This document shows positions 17,949 to 26,634 of a stretch of 64,000 nt of DNA, piece after piece (position 1 is the first letter of the stretch; each line of letters begins with the position of its first letter). The DNA lies in assembly GCF_900114675.1 (NCBI RefSeq), contig NZ_FOZM01000002.1, positions 62,001 to 126,000 on the forward strand, in the 5' to 3' direction. The notes beneath the pieces were generated by a model. The model did not search any database, had not been told where the DNA came from, and was given only the letters and a program-made list of their open reading frames with translations. Made by a program: the position numbers and the translations under genes. This DNA comes from Yoonia litorea. GTDB lineage: Bacteria; Pseudomonadota; Alphaproteobacteria; Rhodobacterales; Rhodobacteraceae.

Positions 17949-18782
17949 TCATTCATCTTCCCGCAGCAAGATCACCTTCAGCCGGTTATTGCGGGGCTCA
18001 GTGGCATTTTGCGTCGCCGGTTCTCGATCCCCGCCACCTGCAATTTGCGTAATTCTGAGTGGGTTGAGCCCTGCTCCTTCGAGCAATAGCCGCATCTGTT
18101 CGGCACGGCCGGTTGATATCTCCCAAACGGGATAATTCGCGTGAAGGACGGATTTGGCGCTGAGGTGGCCTTCGATGTGTATGTCGTTGCTCACGATCCC
18201 GAAGACTTCTGCCATGACCCCTGCAATTTCGCCGGTGACAGATGTCGGCTGCGTGGTATCGCCAAAGAAAAGACTGGCGTCGGGCAGGTCGAAAAGCTCG
18301 ATGATCAAACCCTCATCAGTGAGCCGGGTGACAACATGACGGAGTGCCTCCTCGGAAATCATGCTCTCTCCGCCTCGGCCTAAGAGGACTGCCTCAATGT
18401 CGCGAAGTGCAGCCACCTGCGCTGCGGTGGCATCATCGCCCGTCCGGCGATCAGACCTGATAGGCTCGGATCCAAGCGTCGGCTGCGCGATTCCGGTCCC
18501 GCTTTGTGCAAGGGTTTCGTCTGTAAAGATGTTGTCGCCACCGAACGCGCCGTCGCCACCGCCCGATACACGGTTGATAGGGATTGTGGGTGAAAAATAG
18601 TCCGCAATGCCTTTGCGCTGCTGTTCGGTCGTCGCATTCAGCAGCCACATTAGCATGAAGAAGGCCATCATCGCGGTCACGAAATCCGCATACGCAACCT
18701 TCCAGGCACCGCCATGATGGCCACCCCCGGCGACCACTTTCTTTCGCTTGATGATTGTCAGTCCGTTGCTGCCATCCGCCAT
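17949..18782 (-). CDS. motB: Flagellar motor stator protein MotB
   Basis: MotB anchors the stator to peptidoglycan and carries the channel proton-binding aspartate. The 277-residue protein has a basic N-terminus, one membrane helix starting at YADFVTAMMAFFMLMWLL with the critical Asp at residue 33, a plug-like linker, and an OmpA-type C-terminal domain (IHIEGHLSAKSVLHANYPVWEISTGRAEQMR, NNRLKVIL). The ATG at 18782 is chosen because GAGAGG lies eight bases upstream; in-frame GTGs just before it lack this spacing. motA is about 10 kb away. Confidence 0.95.
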   Translation of the reverse strand: MADGSNGLTIIKRKKVVAGGGHHGGAWKVAYADFVTAMMAFFMLMWLLNATTEQQRKGIADYFSPTIPINRVSGGGDGAFGGDNIFTDETLAQSGTGIAQPTLGSEPIRSDRRTGDDATAAQVAALRDIEAVLLGRGGESMISEEALRHVVTRLTDEGLIIELFDLPDASLFFGDTTQPTSVTGEIAGVMAEVFGIVSNDIHIEGHLSAKSVLHANYPVWEISTGRAEQMRLLLEGAGLNPLRITQIAGGGDREPATQNATEPRNNRLKVILLREDE

Positions 18783-18878
18783 GCGCACCACCTCTCATTA
18801 CCACCGGCGCACGAGGTAGTTTCAGGGCCGTAAAGGCGACCTTAACAGGTGCATTTGAGTCAACTGAGGTGCTTTGAC

Positions 18879-19928
18879 TTAGATCTGCTGGTCTGCTGCG
18901 CCGTGCTCGTTCGAGAGAACAGCCAAGTCCAGGACACGCTGAAGGTTTGCGCCTCTGGCGAAATCAGGCAGCACCTGGGTGCCGTCACGTATCGCTTGGA
19001 CAAACCGCTGGTAGTTGGTCGGAACATCGGGCGGTGTCAGGTCAAACCATTCGCCTGATTTCAGCGCTTCGCCCTCAGAGATGGAGAGACGGGATTGCCC
19101 TTTCTCAAACCGGACATCGAGCCCGCCCTTGGTGCCATAAATCCGCAAACGCAGGTCGTTGAGGTGACCGCTTGCAAAACGCGTTGCGTGGATGACCCCG
19201 ATTGCACCTGTGCTGAGTTGCAGGTGCATTGCCATGCTGTCGTTAGCGTCGAGTCTGTAGGGCCAGATTTCGTTGCCCTTCACTTTCTCAAAGGTCTGCA
19301 GGCGGCATGAAAGTTTATCGACGGCTGCGCCTGCTACGAAGGTCGCAAAGTCAACGATATGCACGCCGACATCACCGAGCACCCCCATCGACCCATGGGC
19401 GGTGGACAGACGCCACAGCCATTGCGGGTCATCAGCCCAATGCCCCCAGGCATCTTGTGTCAGCCAACTTTGCAAATAGGACGCTTCAAAGTGCCGAACG
19501 TCGCCGATCCGTCCTTCGGCGACCAATTGCGCTGCGTGGATCAAAGCGGGGACATTGCGGTAGGTCAGATTGACCATGTTGACGACACGAGCCTGTTGCG
19601 CGGCCGTCGTCATTTCATTCGCGTCAGCTTCGCTCGTCGCAAGCGGCTTTTCGCACAGAACGTGCTTACCAGCTTTCAAGAAGGGTAAAGTAGTTCGCCG
19701 GTGTATGGCATCGGGCGTGACATTGGAAACGGCGTCAAACTCTCCCCATTTCAAGGCATCCTCGACGCTCGAAAACCCGTTTTCGATCCCAAAGTCCTTG
19801 TTGAATGAAGCAAGCGCCTCTGCATTGATGTCGACACTTCCGACAACCGTGACCCCTTCCATTTCTTGGTAGGCTTCCGCATGCGCACGGGCCATCCCGC
19901 CTGTGCCGACGATGAGCAGTCGGATCAC
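18879..19928 (-). CDS. Gfo/Idh/MocA family NAD(P)-dependent oxidoreductase
   Basis: This family oxidises or reduces sugars and cyclitols. The 349-residue protein has an N-terminal Rossmann fold ([20 protein letters not shown]) with the dinucleotide-binding glycines, the family motif CEKPLATS near residue 95, and a C-terminal alpha/beta domain. The substrate cannot be read from the sequence. It overlaps the ThuA-like gene upstream by four bases (ATGA), so both probably act on one carbohydrate. Confidence 0.9.
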   Translation of the reverse strand: MIRLLIVGTGGMARAHAEAYQEMEGVTVVGSVDINAEALASFNKDFGIENGFSSVEDALKWGEFDAVSNVTPDAIHRRTTLPFLKAGKHVLCEKPLATSEADANEMTTAAQQARVVNMVNLTYRNVPALIHAAQLVAEGRIGDVRHFEASYLQSWLTQDAWGHWADDPQWLWRLSTAHGSMGVLGDVGVHIVDFATFVAGAAVDKLSCRLQTFEKVKGNEIWPYRLDANDSMAMHLQLSTGAIGVIHATRFASGHLNDLRLRIYGTKGGLDVRFEKGQSRLSISEGEALKSGEWFDLTPPDVPTNYQRFVQAIRDGTQVLPDFARGANLQRVLDLAVLSNEHGAADQQI

Positions 19929-20707
19929 CGATAACCCTCCTCGCCGTCTTTGTGCAGGCGCGGGCCACGTTCCTCGATCGGCTCCAGCGCCTGATCGACA
20001 GGGACATTTGGCGCATCGTTGACATCCTTCACGCGCGGCGCGGGGTTAAAGGCCCATCGCACCGCATTGCACAGGACTGTCTGGATATTGGGATCGTGGT
20101 AGGTCGGGTAGGTTTCGTGACCCGGTCTGAAATAGAACACATTTCCAGCACCCCTTTTGTACGTCAGGCCAGAGCGGAAGACCTCGCCGCCCTGGAACCA
20201 GCTAATGAAAACCGTTTCCAATGGTTCAGGGACACCGAAGGGCTCCCCATACATCTCTTCGTTTTCGAGCGCGAATTGATCTGGAAGACCTGCGGCGATG
20301 GGATGGTTTCGAGACGTCACCCAGATGCGTTCACGCTCCCCGGCCTCGCGCCAGGTCAGATTGCACGGCGTGCCCATCAAACGTTTGAAGATCTTTGCAA
20401 AGTGAGCGGAATGCAAAAGGATCAGACCCATGCCTGCATTCACGTGGTCGGCCACGCGCTCAACAACCTCATCAGAGACGTCACCATGCGCAGCATGGCC
20501 CCACCATAAGAGAACATCGGTTTCGGCAAGACGCGTATTAGTTAAACCATGTTCGGGGTCCTGCAGGGTCGCCGTTGTTGCTGTGATTCCATCCTGCCGC
20601 AACGCGGCCGCAATTGTCTCATGCATGCCATCTGGATAGATCTCAGCCACGATCTCATTGGTTTGCTCGTGGACGTTCTCCCCCCAAACAACAGCCCTGA
20701 TTGTCAT
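19925..20707 (-). CDS. ThuA-like (trehalose utilisation) domain protein
   Basis: The 260-residue protein has the ThuA class I amidotransferase-like fold: [12 protein letters not shown] at the N-terminus, [33 protein letters not shown], and [19 protein letters not shown] near the end. ThuA of rhizobia works with the Gfo/Idh-type ThuB in conversion of trehalose-type sugars to 3-keto derivatives, and here too a Gfo/Idh gene follows directly. AAGGAG lies seven bases before the ATG. Its start is divergent from bchG, with 188 bases between. Confidence 0.88.
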   Translation of the reverse strand: MTIRAVVWGENVHEQTNEIVAEIYPDGMHETIAAALRQDGITATTATLQDPEHGLTNTRLAETDVLLWWGHAAHGDVSDEVVERVADHVNAGMGLILLHSAHFAKIFKRLMGTPCNLTWREAGERERIWVTSRNHPIAAGLPDQFALENEEMYGEPFGVPEPLETVFISWFQGGEVFRSGLTYKRGAGNVFYFRPGHETYPTYHDPNIQTVLCNAVRWAFNPAPRVKDVNDAPNVPVDQALEPIEERGPRLHKDGEEGYR

Positions 20708-20841
20708 CGCGATTCTCCTTCCAAAGCGCTTTGACGGGACGTTGTGTCAGTATGTTAGCGTTAGCAAGAGACAAATACCTGCGTGTGCGGGGAATTTTTT
20801 GAGAGGTGAGAGCTACGCGAGATCGGGACAATATATCACAC

Positions 20842-20859
20842 TGTCAATCCCAGTTTACA
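20842..20859. promoter_or_regulatory. PpsR/CrtJ operator 1 upstream of bchG
   Basis: TGTCAATCCCAGTTTACA is an exact TGT-N12-ACA palindrome, the binding site of the redox/light repressor PpsR (CrtJ). Its right half (TTTACA) coincides with the proposed -35 element of bchG. Confidence 0.85.
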
Positions 20860-20881
20860 CTTGCCGAGGAATTCTTGTAAA
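20854..20881 (+). promoter_or_regulatory. Proposed sigma-70 type promoter of bchG
   Basis: TTTACA (20854-20859), a 16-base spacer and TGTAAA (20876-20881) form a plausible -35/-10 pair. Each element lies in a PpsR operator, as expected for a repressed photosynthesis promoter. The start of transcription would fall near 20888, only a few bases before the bchG ATG at 20896. This is inference from spacing and base match. Confidence 0.4.
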
Positions 20882-20893
20882 TCTAGACTTACA
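20876..20893. promoter_or_regulatory. PpsR/CrtJ operator 2 upstream of bchG
   Basis: TGTAAATCTAGACTTACA matches TGT-N12-ACA exactly and is an extended palindrome (TTGTAAATCTAGACTTACAA in full context). It ends two bases before the bchG ATG. Confidence 0.88.
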
Positions 20894-20895
20894 AT

Positions 20896-21810
20896 ATGAG
20901 TGTCACGTCCGATTTACACCTCAAGTCCGGACCGCGCCGCTGGCCAGAGCCGCGCGCGATGCTCACGCTCATCAAGCCTCATACCTGGTTTCCGCCAATG
21001 TGGGCTTATCTCTGCGGTGTCGTTTCTGTCGGGGCTAGCCCGTCAGATCACTGGTTTTTGATCACCTTGGGGATCGTCCTTGCCGGCCCGGTCGTTTGTG
21101 GGATGTCGCAGGCAGCAAACGATTGGTGCGACAGGCATGTCGATGCCATCAACGAACCACACCGCCCTATTCCATCCGGCCGCATTCCTGGGCGCTGGGG
21201 GCTTTATATTGCGCTTGCAATGACCGCTCTGGGTCTGTTGATCGGGTATCAGCTTGGTCCATGGGGTTTCGGTGCGACGATTCTCGCAGTGGCCGCCGCC
21301 TGGGCCTATTCCGCCGAACCTGTACGCGCCAAACGCTCCGGCCTTTGGGGTCCTGCCTTATGTGGCCTGGCCTATGAGACCCTGCCCTGGATCACCGGCG
21401 CAGCTGTTGTGGCAGCAGGCGCACCGCGTCCGGAGGTCATCGTCATTGCCGTCCTCTATGGCCTCGGCGCGCATGGCATCATGACCTTGAACGACTTCAA
21501 GGCAATTGAAGGTGATCGCGCTATGGGCCTGAGATCCTTGCCTGTCGTGCTTGGACCCAAGCGCGCAGCGAAGGTCGCCTGCTGGGTCATGGCTGTTCCG
21601 CAGATTGCAGTCATCGGACTGTTGCTTCTTTGGGCAAAGCCGGTTCACGCGCTTGGTGTTCTGCTCATGCTCGGCGTTCAGTTGAGCGCGATGCGTGTCT
21701 TGTTGCGCGATCCAGAAGGCAAGACGCCTTGGTATCAGGGGATGGGCATCGTCTTTTTCATCTCCGGTATGATGATAGCAGCGCATGCACTGCGGACGGT
21801 GGGGGCCTGA
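20896..21810 (+). CDS. bchG: Bacteriochlorophyll synthase BchG (geranylgeranyl/phytyl transferase)
   Basis: BchG esterifies bacteriochlorophyllide a with a C20 isoprenoid, the last assembly step of the pigment. The 304-residue UbiA-family protein has about eight membrane helices and both aspartate-rich motifs: NDWCDRHVDAINEPHRP near residue 75 and NDFKAIEGDRAMGLRSLP near residue 198. The start at 20896 has no ribosome site and may be nearly leaderless; an ATG at 20959 just before LTLIKPHTWFPP is the alternative. It heads bchG-(PucC-family)-bchP-idi. Confidence 0.96.
   Translation: MSVTSDLHLKSGPRRWPEPRAMLTLIKPHTWFPPMWAYLCGVVSVGASPSDHWFLITLGIVLAGPVVCGMSQAANDWCDRHVDAINEPHRPIPSGRIPGRWGLYIALAMTALGLLIGYQLGPWGFGATILAVAAAWAYSAEPVRAKRSGLWGPALCGLAYETLPWITGAAVVAAGAPRPEVIVIAVLYGLGAHGIMTLNDFKAIEGDRAMGLRSLPVVLGPKRAAKVACWVMAVPQIAVIGLLLLWAKPVHALGVLLMLGVQLSAMRVLLRDPEGKTPWYQGMGIVFFISGMMIAAHALRTVGA
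20901..20918. promoter_or_regulatory. PpsR/CrtJ operator 3, inside the first codons of bchG
   Basis: TGTCACGTCCGATTTACA is a third exact TGT-N12-ACA box. It lies seven bases after operator 2 and covers codons 2-8 of bchG as annotated. The same seven-base spacing separates the two operators upstream of bchC, so a cooperative pair is likely. Confidence 0.7.
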
Positions 21811-21813
21811 CGG

Positions 21814-23091
21814 ATGCTGAGCTGGTTCCAGATCGTCAGATTGGGCTTTGTTCAGATGGCTCTCGGCGCAATTGTCGTGCTGACGACCTCAACCCTAAAC
21901 AGGGTCATGGTGGTGGAGCTTTCACTTCCGGCAATCCTTCCGGGGTTGCTGGTGGGATTGCACTATGGAATCCAACTGACGCGACCGCATTGGGGCTTCT
22001 ACTCTGATGCCGGTGGGCACCGCACCCGTTGGATTATCGGGGGAATGATAGCGCTAGGAACAGGCGCTTTCTCGGCAGCACTTGCACTTCTAGTATTCCC
22101 GCATTCGTTTGCATTTGGCCTGACAATCTCCGTGATTGCCTACACGTTCATCGGACTTGGCGTCGGTGCGGCCGGCACGTCAATGTTGGCACTGCTAGCA
22201 ACAACCACGCACCCTGATCGACGGGCAGCGGCCGCAACAATCACATGGTTGATGATGATTTTCGGCATCGCAATGACGGCGGGGATCGTCGGCCAGCTTA
22301 TCGACCCGTATACACCGGCCTTGCTGCTCAAGATCGTCGCGAGCGTTTGCGTCATTGCCGTCGCAACAAGCGCACTTGCCGTCCTGGGGATCGAGAGAAA
22401 ACTGGTTGCCGTCCGTGAAACCGACCCCACCCCTTTCATGGAGGGCCTCAAAGAGGTCTGGGCAGAGCGCAAAGCCAGAAATTTCACGATCTTCGTCTTT
22501 CTGTCCATGACTGCATATTTCATGCAGGAGCTGATCCTGGAACCTTATGCAGGACTGGTCTTTGGCTATACGCCTGGCCAATCAACATCGTTGTCAGGGG
22601 CACAGAATGGCGGCGTTTTCCTAGGGATGTTGACTGTCGGGATCATGGCCACCGGACTGAAGATCGGCGCGCTGCGTAACTGGGTAATGGTTGGGTGTCT
22701 TGGTTCTGCCGCCGCCCTCAGCCTGATCGCAGGCCTTGGCCCCGTCGGACCTTCCGCGCCACTCCTGCCCGCGGTCGTCATCCTTGGCTTCTTCAACGGC
22801 ATGTTTGCAGTCGCTGCAATTGGATCAATGATGGCGCTTGCTGGCGATGGGGTGGAGCGTCGTGAAGGCACGCGCATGGGCCTATGGGGTGCTGCGCAGG
22901 CAATCGCTGCCGGCTTCGGCGGCCTTTTAGGCGCGGCTTGCGTCGATGTTCTGCGCGTAAGACTGCCGGACAGTCAGGCATTTGGCACAGTCTTTCTGGT
23001 CGAAGCCGCAATCTTTCTCGCCGCGACCGCCATGGCCGCCAAAATCATGGATCGCAAGATCCCAACCTCCACCCTCGTTCCAGGAGAATGA
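21814..23091 (+). CDS. PucC/LhaA-family membrane protein of the BCH2 type
   Basis: The 425-residue protein has about twelve membrane helices of the major-facilitator fold typical of the PucC/LhaA/Bch2 family. Family segments include LTTSTLNRVMVVELSLPAI near the N-terminus, GLHYGIQLTRPHWGFYSDAGG around residue 50 and RTRWIIGGMIALGTG. Members help insert pigment or assemble light-harvesting complexes. In Rhodobacter the equivalent gene (orf428 type) lies between bchG and bchP, exactly as here. The exact substrate is not established. Confidence 0.92.
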   Translation: MLSWFQIVRLGFVQMALGAIVVLTTSTLNRVMVVELSLPAILPGLLVGLHYGIQLTRPHWGFYSDAGGHRTRWIIGGMIALGTGAFSAALALLVFPHSFAFGLTISVIAYTFIGLGVGAAGTSMLALLATTTHPDRRAAAATITWLMMIFGIAMTAGIVGQLIDPYTPALLLKIVASVCVIAVATSALAVLGIERKLVAVRETDPTPFMEGLKEVWAERKARNFTIFVFLSMTAYFMQELILEPYAGLVFGYTPGQSTSLSGAQNGGVFLGMLTVGIMATGLKIGALRNWVMVGCLGSAAALSLIAGLGPVGPSAPLLPAVVILGFFNGMFAVAAIGSMMALAGDGVERREGTRMGLWGAAQAIAAGFGGLLGAACVDVLRVRLPDSQAFGTVFLVEAAIFLAATAMAAKIMDRKIPTSTLVPGE

Positions 23092-23094
23092 TAC

Positions 23095-24276
23095 ATGCTT
23101 TATGATGTTGTCGTTGTGGGTGCTGGCCCGTCAGGAGCCACCGCTGCCGAAGACCTCGCCCGCTCAGGCCATACGGTAGCATTCATCGACCGCGACGGTC
23201 GGATCAAACCGTGTGGCGGGGCGATTCCGCCGCGACTGATCGAGGACTTCTTCATTCCGGACGAACAGATCGTTGCGCGGGTGAATACCGCACGGATGAT
23301 CTCTCCAACCGGACGGCAGGTGGATATCCCCATCGAAAACGGCTTCGTCGGGATGGTGGACCGCGAACACTTTGACGAATTTCTAAGACAGCGCGCACGC
23401 GATGCCGGTGCCCATAGATACACCGGCACCTTCACGCGGATCACGCGGGACGGAGAGAATCCAAAAGTCCATTACCGCGACAAGATCAGCGGCAACGAAG
23501 TCGCGCTGGAGGCCAAGTTGATTATCGGCGCTGACGGTGCACGATCCAATGTTGCGCGTGCTGAGGTCGAAGGTGGGGACCGGATCCCTTATGTCATCGC
23601 ATACCACGAAATCATCGAGGCGCCCGGCGCAACCCTGACGTACGACCCCAAGCGATGTGACGTTGTCTACGATGGACGCATTTCACCGGATTTCTATGGA
23701 TGGGTCTTTCCGCATGGCGCGCAGGCAAGCGTGGGCATGGGTTCAATGATCAAGTCTGTTGATGTCAAACAAGCCACCGCTGACCTGCGCGCGGCATCCG
23801 GACTTGCCGATTGTAAAACGATCCGCAAGGAAGGCGCACCGATCCCGCTCAAACCCTTGGACAGATGGGACAACGGGAAGGATGTGGTGCTTGCAGGCGA
23901 TGCAGCCGGCGTTGTCGCACCATCCTCGGGTGAAGGCATTTACTATGCGATGGTCGGGGGTCGCGTGGCGGCCACTGCAGCCGCTGCGACACTTGCCTCC
24001 GGTCAGGTCAAGGATCTGCAACTCGCCAGGAAACTTTTCATGCGCGAGCACAAACAGGTCTTCCGCGTCCTCGGCGCTATGCAAAACGCCTATTACCGCA
24101 GCGATGAGCGCAGGGAACGTTTCGTTTCTCTGTGTCATGATGTCGACGTGCAAAAGCTGACCTTCGAGGCGTATATGAACAAAAAGCTTGTTAAAGCACG
24201 ACCGTTGGCGCACCTGAAAATTGGCATCAAGAACCTCGCCCACCTGACCAGAATAGTTTCACCGCTACGCACATGA
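23095..24276 (+). CDS. bchP: Geranylgeranyl diphosphate/bacteriochlorophyll reductase BchP
   Basis: BchP reduces the geranylgeranyl tail to phytyl. The 393-residue flavoprotein has the N-terminal FAD motif (VVVGAGPSGATAAEDLA), the KPCGGAIPPRLIEDF segment typical of the geranylgeranyl reductase family, and the second FAD-binding motif (VLAGDAAGVVAPSSGEGIYYAM). It starts 3 bases after the PucC-family gene and overlaps idi by four bases. Confidence 0.96.
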   Translation: MLYDVVVVGAGPSGATAAEDLARSGHTVAFIDRDGRIKPCGGAIPPRLIEDFFIPDEQIVARVNTARMISPTGRQVDIPIENGFVGMVDREHFDEFLRQRARDAGAHRYTGTFTRITRDGENPKVHYRDKISGNEVALEAKLIIGADGARSNVARAEVEGGDRIPYVIAYHEIIEAPGATLTYDPKRCDVVYDGRISPDFYGWVFPHGAQASVGMGSMIKSVDVKQATADLRAASGLADCKTIRKEGAPIPLKPLDRWDNGKDVVLAGDAAGVVAPSSGEGIYYAMVGGRVAATAAAATLASGQVKDLQLARKLFMREHKQVFRVLGAMQNAYYRSDERRERFVSLCHDVDVQKLTFEAYMNKKLVKARPLAHLKIGIKNLAHLTRIVSPLRT

Positions 24277-24806
24277 CCACGATGATCCCGGCCTGGGTGA
24301 ACGGCAATCTCAAGCCTGTCGAGAAACTCGACGCGCACGTACGCGGCCTAAAACACAAGGCTGTAAGTGTGTTCGTGATGAACCGCGGGCGCGTTCTGAT
24401 CCAGCAACGCGCAATGGGCAAGTATCACACGCCCGGACTTTGGGCGAATACCTGCTGCACGCATCCCGAATGGGATGAGGACCCCAGCGATTGCGCCATC
24501 AGACGCCTCGATGAAGAGTTAGGCATCAAGGGTCTCTACCCTTCACACCGTGAACAGATCGAATACCGCGCCGACGTCGGTGGTGGCCTGATCGAGCATG
24601 AAGTCGTCGAAGTCTTTTTGGCAGACGCACCGAATGACATGGTCTTCAGGCCAAATCGCGACGAGGTCATGGCAACACGCTGGATGGACTTTTACGACCT
24701 TTGTGCCGACGTCGCGCGCCATCCTTCGCAATACACCCCTTGGCTGCGGATTTATCTCGAAGACCACAGCAGCGCAATCTTCGGGGACCTCCTGCGCGCC
24801 GTCTAA
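24273..24806 (+). CDS. idi: Isopentenyl-diphosphate delta-isomerase, type I
   Basis: Idi interconverts isopentenyl and dimethylallyl diphosphate, the starters of carotenoid and phytol chains. The 177-residue Nudix-fold protein has the active-site cysteine motif WANTCCTHP (57-65) and the Nudix-like segment with AIRRLDEELGI, followed by EHEVVEVF carrying the catalytic glutamate. The ATG overlaps bchP by four bases. Together with dxs at 35100 it supports isoprenoid supply to the pigments. It is in the same place as orf176/idi of Rhodobacter capsulatus. Confidence 0.96.
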   Translation: MTTMIPAWVNGNLKPVEKLDAHVRGLKHKAVSVFVMNRGRVLIQQRAMGKYHTPGLWANTCCTHPEWDEDPSDCAIRRLDEELGIKGLYPSHREQIEYRADVGGGLIEHEVVEVFLADAPNDMVFRPNRDEVMATRWMDFYDLCADVARHPSQYTPWLRIYLEDHSSAIFGDLLRAV

Positions 24807-24862
24807 GCCATTTCACTCTTTCGCACGTGATGCTAAAGGCGTCAAAGCGAGGGAATTGAGAC

Positions 24863-25393
24863 ATGGCTCTTTGGGTATTTGGATACGGCTCACTGCTTTG
24901 GGATCCGGGCTTTCAGCCTGCCAGACAGGTCAAAGCACGCTTGCAAGGCTATCATCGCAGCTTTTGCATGTTGTCGATCCACCACCGCGGATCGGAAGAC
25001 GACCCCGGGCTTGTTCTGGCACTCGACAAGCAGGACGGAGGGCAATGCACTGGCGTCGCCTTTGAGGTGGCCGCCGGAGAAGAAGATCACGTGCTTCAGA
25101 TGCTGCGTGACCGCGAGCTTATCTCCTCGGCCTATTATGAGGATACGGTGCAACTGACCACCGATGGCGGCGAAAAGATTGATGCGCTCGCCTATATCAT
25201 CAACCGCGATCATGTTCAGTATTGCCAATTCGATCTGGAGCGGCAGGCGCAGATCATTGCGAACGCGGTTGGTGGCCGCGGCCCTAACACGGACTATCTG
25301 TTCAATACAGTCGCCCATCTCGATGAACTCGACATCAAGGACGATGAGTTGCGCTGGCTGAAACAGCGGGTTCGTGCCTTGCAAGCAACATAA
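24863..25393 (+). CDS. ChaC-like gamma-glutamylcyclotransferase
   Basis: The 176-residue protein starts with LWVFGYGSLLWDPGF, the YGSL motif that binds the gamma-glutamyl group in ChaC/GGCT enzymes, and has the family core with LQGYHRSFCMLSIHHRGSE. ChaC enzymes cleave glutathione to 5-oxoproline and Cys-Gly. The gene is 56 bases after idi and may be independent. Glutathione specificity is inferred from the family. Confidence 0.88.
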   Translation: MALWVFGYGSLLWDPGFQPARQVKARLQGYHRSFCMLSIHHRGSEDDPGLVLALDKQDGGQCTGVAFEVAAGEEDHVLQMLRDRELISSAYYEDTVQLTTDGGEKIDALAYIINRDHVQYCQFDLERQAQIIANAVGGRGPNTDYLFNTVAHLDELDIKDDELRWLKQRVRALQAT

Positions 25394-25482
25394 ATCTGCC
25401 CCGATTTTGTTAGGCTTTGCGTCTATCCCCCCATATGCTGTTATGCATCGCAACGAGGCAATCGAGATAGGGGCGCACCAAG

Positions 25483-26631
25483 GTGTCTGAGAAACGCCAA
25501 CCCAAAGCACAACCACAGTTTTCGCAACCGATCCGTCAGCTTCTTTTCATGCTGACAGCATTCGGGCTCGTCGCGGCCGGTTTCTACCTCGGACAAGAGC
25601 AGATCATCGCGATCTATCAGTCCAACCCCTACCTCAACGGGGTTATTCTTGGCGTCTTTGTCTTGGGCGTCTTGTCCTGCTTCAATCAGGTCTTTGTCCT
25701 GATGAACTCGGTCCGCTGGATCGAGCGTTTTGCAAATGATGCAGGCGGCCATTCCTACAGCACCGCACCATCACTCTTGGCGCCGCTGGCAACCTTGCTG
25801 CGACAGCGTGGCGCGCGGACACAGGTTTCGTCTTCTTCAGGGCGTTCGATCCTCGACTCTGTCGCTCAGCGCATCGACGAAGACCGCGAGATCACGCGCT
25901 ATATTGGGAACGTCCTGATTTTTCTCGGCCTGCTTGGCACGTTTTACGGCCTCGCAACGACCGTCCCTGCGCTGGTTGAGACGATCCGTTCGCTGAACCC
26001 CGGTGAGGGTGAGTCTGGTGCTGATATCTTCGCACGTCTTCAGTCCGGACTTGAAGCACAGCTTGGCGGTATGGGTACAGCCTTCTCAAGCTCGCTGATG
26101 GGTCTGGCGGGATCGTTGATCGTCGGCCTGCTGGAGCTTTTTGCCGGTCACGGCCAGAACCGTTTCTATCGTGAACTCGAAGAATGGCTCTCGACGATCA
26201 CACGTGTCGGAATTGACGGCGAAGAAGGTATGGGCGCTGATATGGGTGCCATGGGCGCCTTCGTCGATCAACTCGGCGAGTTGATGGACACGATCCAGAT
26301 GATGATGGGTCAAGCCGATGCTGATCGCGAACAAAACGAACGCCGCTTTGAAGCCCTTGCAAGCGCAATGCAGCAAGTTGCACAAAATGAAACGGCAAGC
26401 TCGAATACCTCACTTCTTGAGCGCGTCGCACTCGGGCAGGAAGCCCTGATCAAGAAACTCGACGAAAGCGGCATGGAAGGCATCGACGCTGAAAGCCGGA
26501 TGCGGCTTCGGTCGATTGATGTCCAATTGTTGCGGATACTTGAAGAAATGTCAGCGGGCCGTCAGGAAAGCATCGCTGACCTGCGCGGCGACCTCATCAA
26601 TCTTGCGAACGCAATCAAGAGCCGGGGCTAA
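25483..26631 (+). CDS. MotA/TolQ/ExbB-type stator-like membrane protein
   Basis: The 382-residue protein (GTG start) has two N-terminal membrane helices (about 20-40 and 53-72), then a MotA/TolQ/ExbB domain (about 135-215) with GNVLIFLGLLGTFYGLATTVP and LGGMGTAFSSSLMGLAGSLIVG, and a C-terminal helical tail with a predicted coiled coil (about 245-370). Three bases later comes an OmpA-domain partner, so the pair is built like MotA/MotB. Such a pair is widespread in Rhodobacterales outside flagellar loci; its job is not known to me. No TonB or Tol-Pal genes flank it. Confidence 0.85.
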   Translation: MSEKRQPKAQPQFSQPIRQLLFMLTAFGLVAAGFYLGQEQIIAIYQSNPYLNGVILGVFVLGVLSCFNQVFVLMNSVRWIERFANDAGGHSYSTAPSLLAPLATLLRQRGARTQVSSSSGRSILDSVAQRIDEDREITRYIGNVLIFLGLLGTFYGLATTVPALVETIRSLNPGEGESGADIFARLQSGLEAQLGGMGTAFSSSLMGLAGSLIVGLLELFAGHGQNRFYRELEEWLSTITRVGIDGEEGMGADMGAMGAFVDQLGELMDTIQMMMGQADADREQNERRFEALASAMQQVAQNETASSNTSLLERVALGQEALIKKLDESGMEGIDAESRMRLRSIDVQLLRILEEMSAGRQESIADLRGDLINLANAIKSRG

Positions 26632-26634
26632 CCT

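Noticed and set aside
20749..20790. Further PpsR box in the far upstream bchG region
   Set aside because: A TGT and ACA occur there but with spacing of 15, not 12 or 8 bases.
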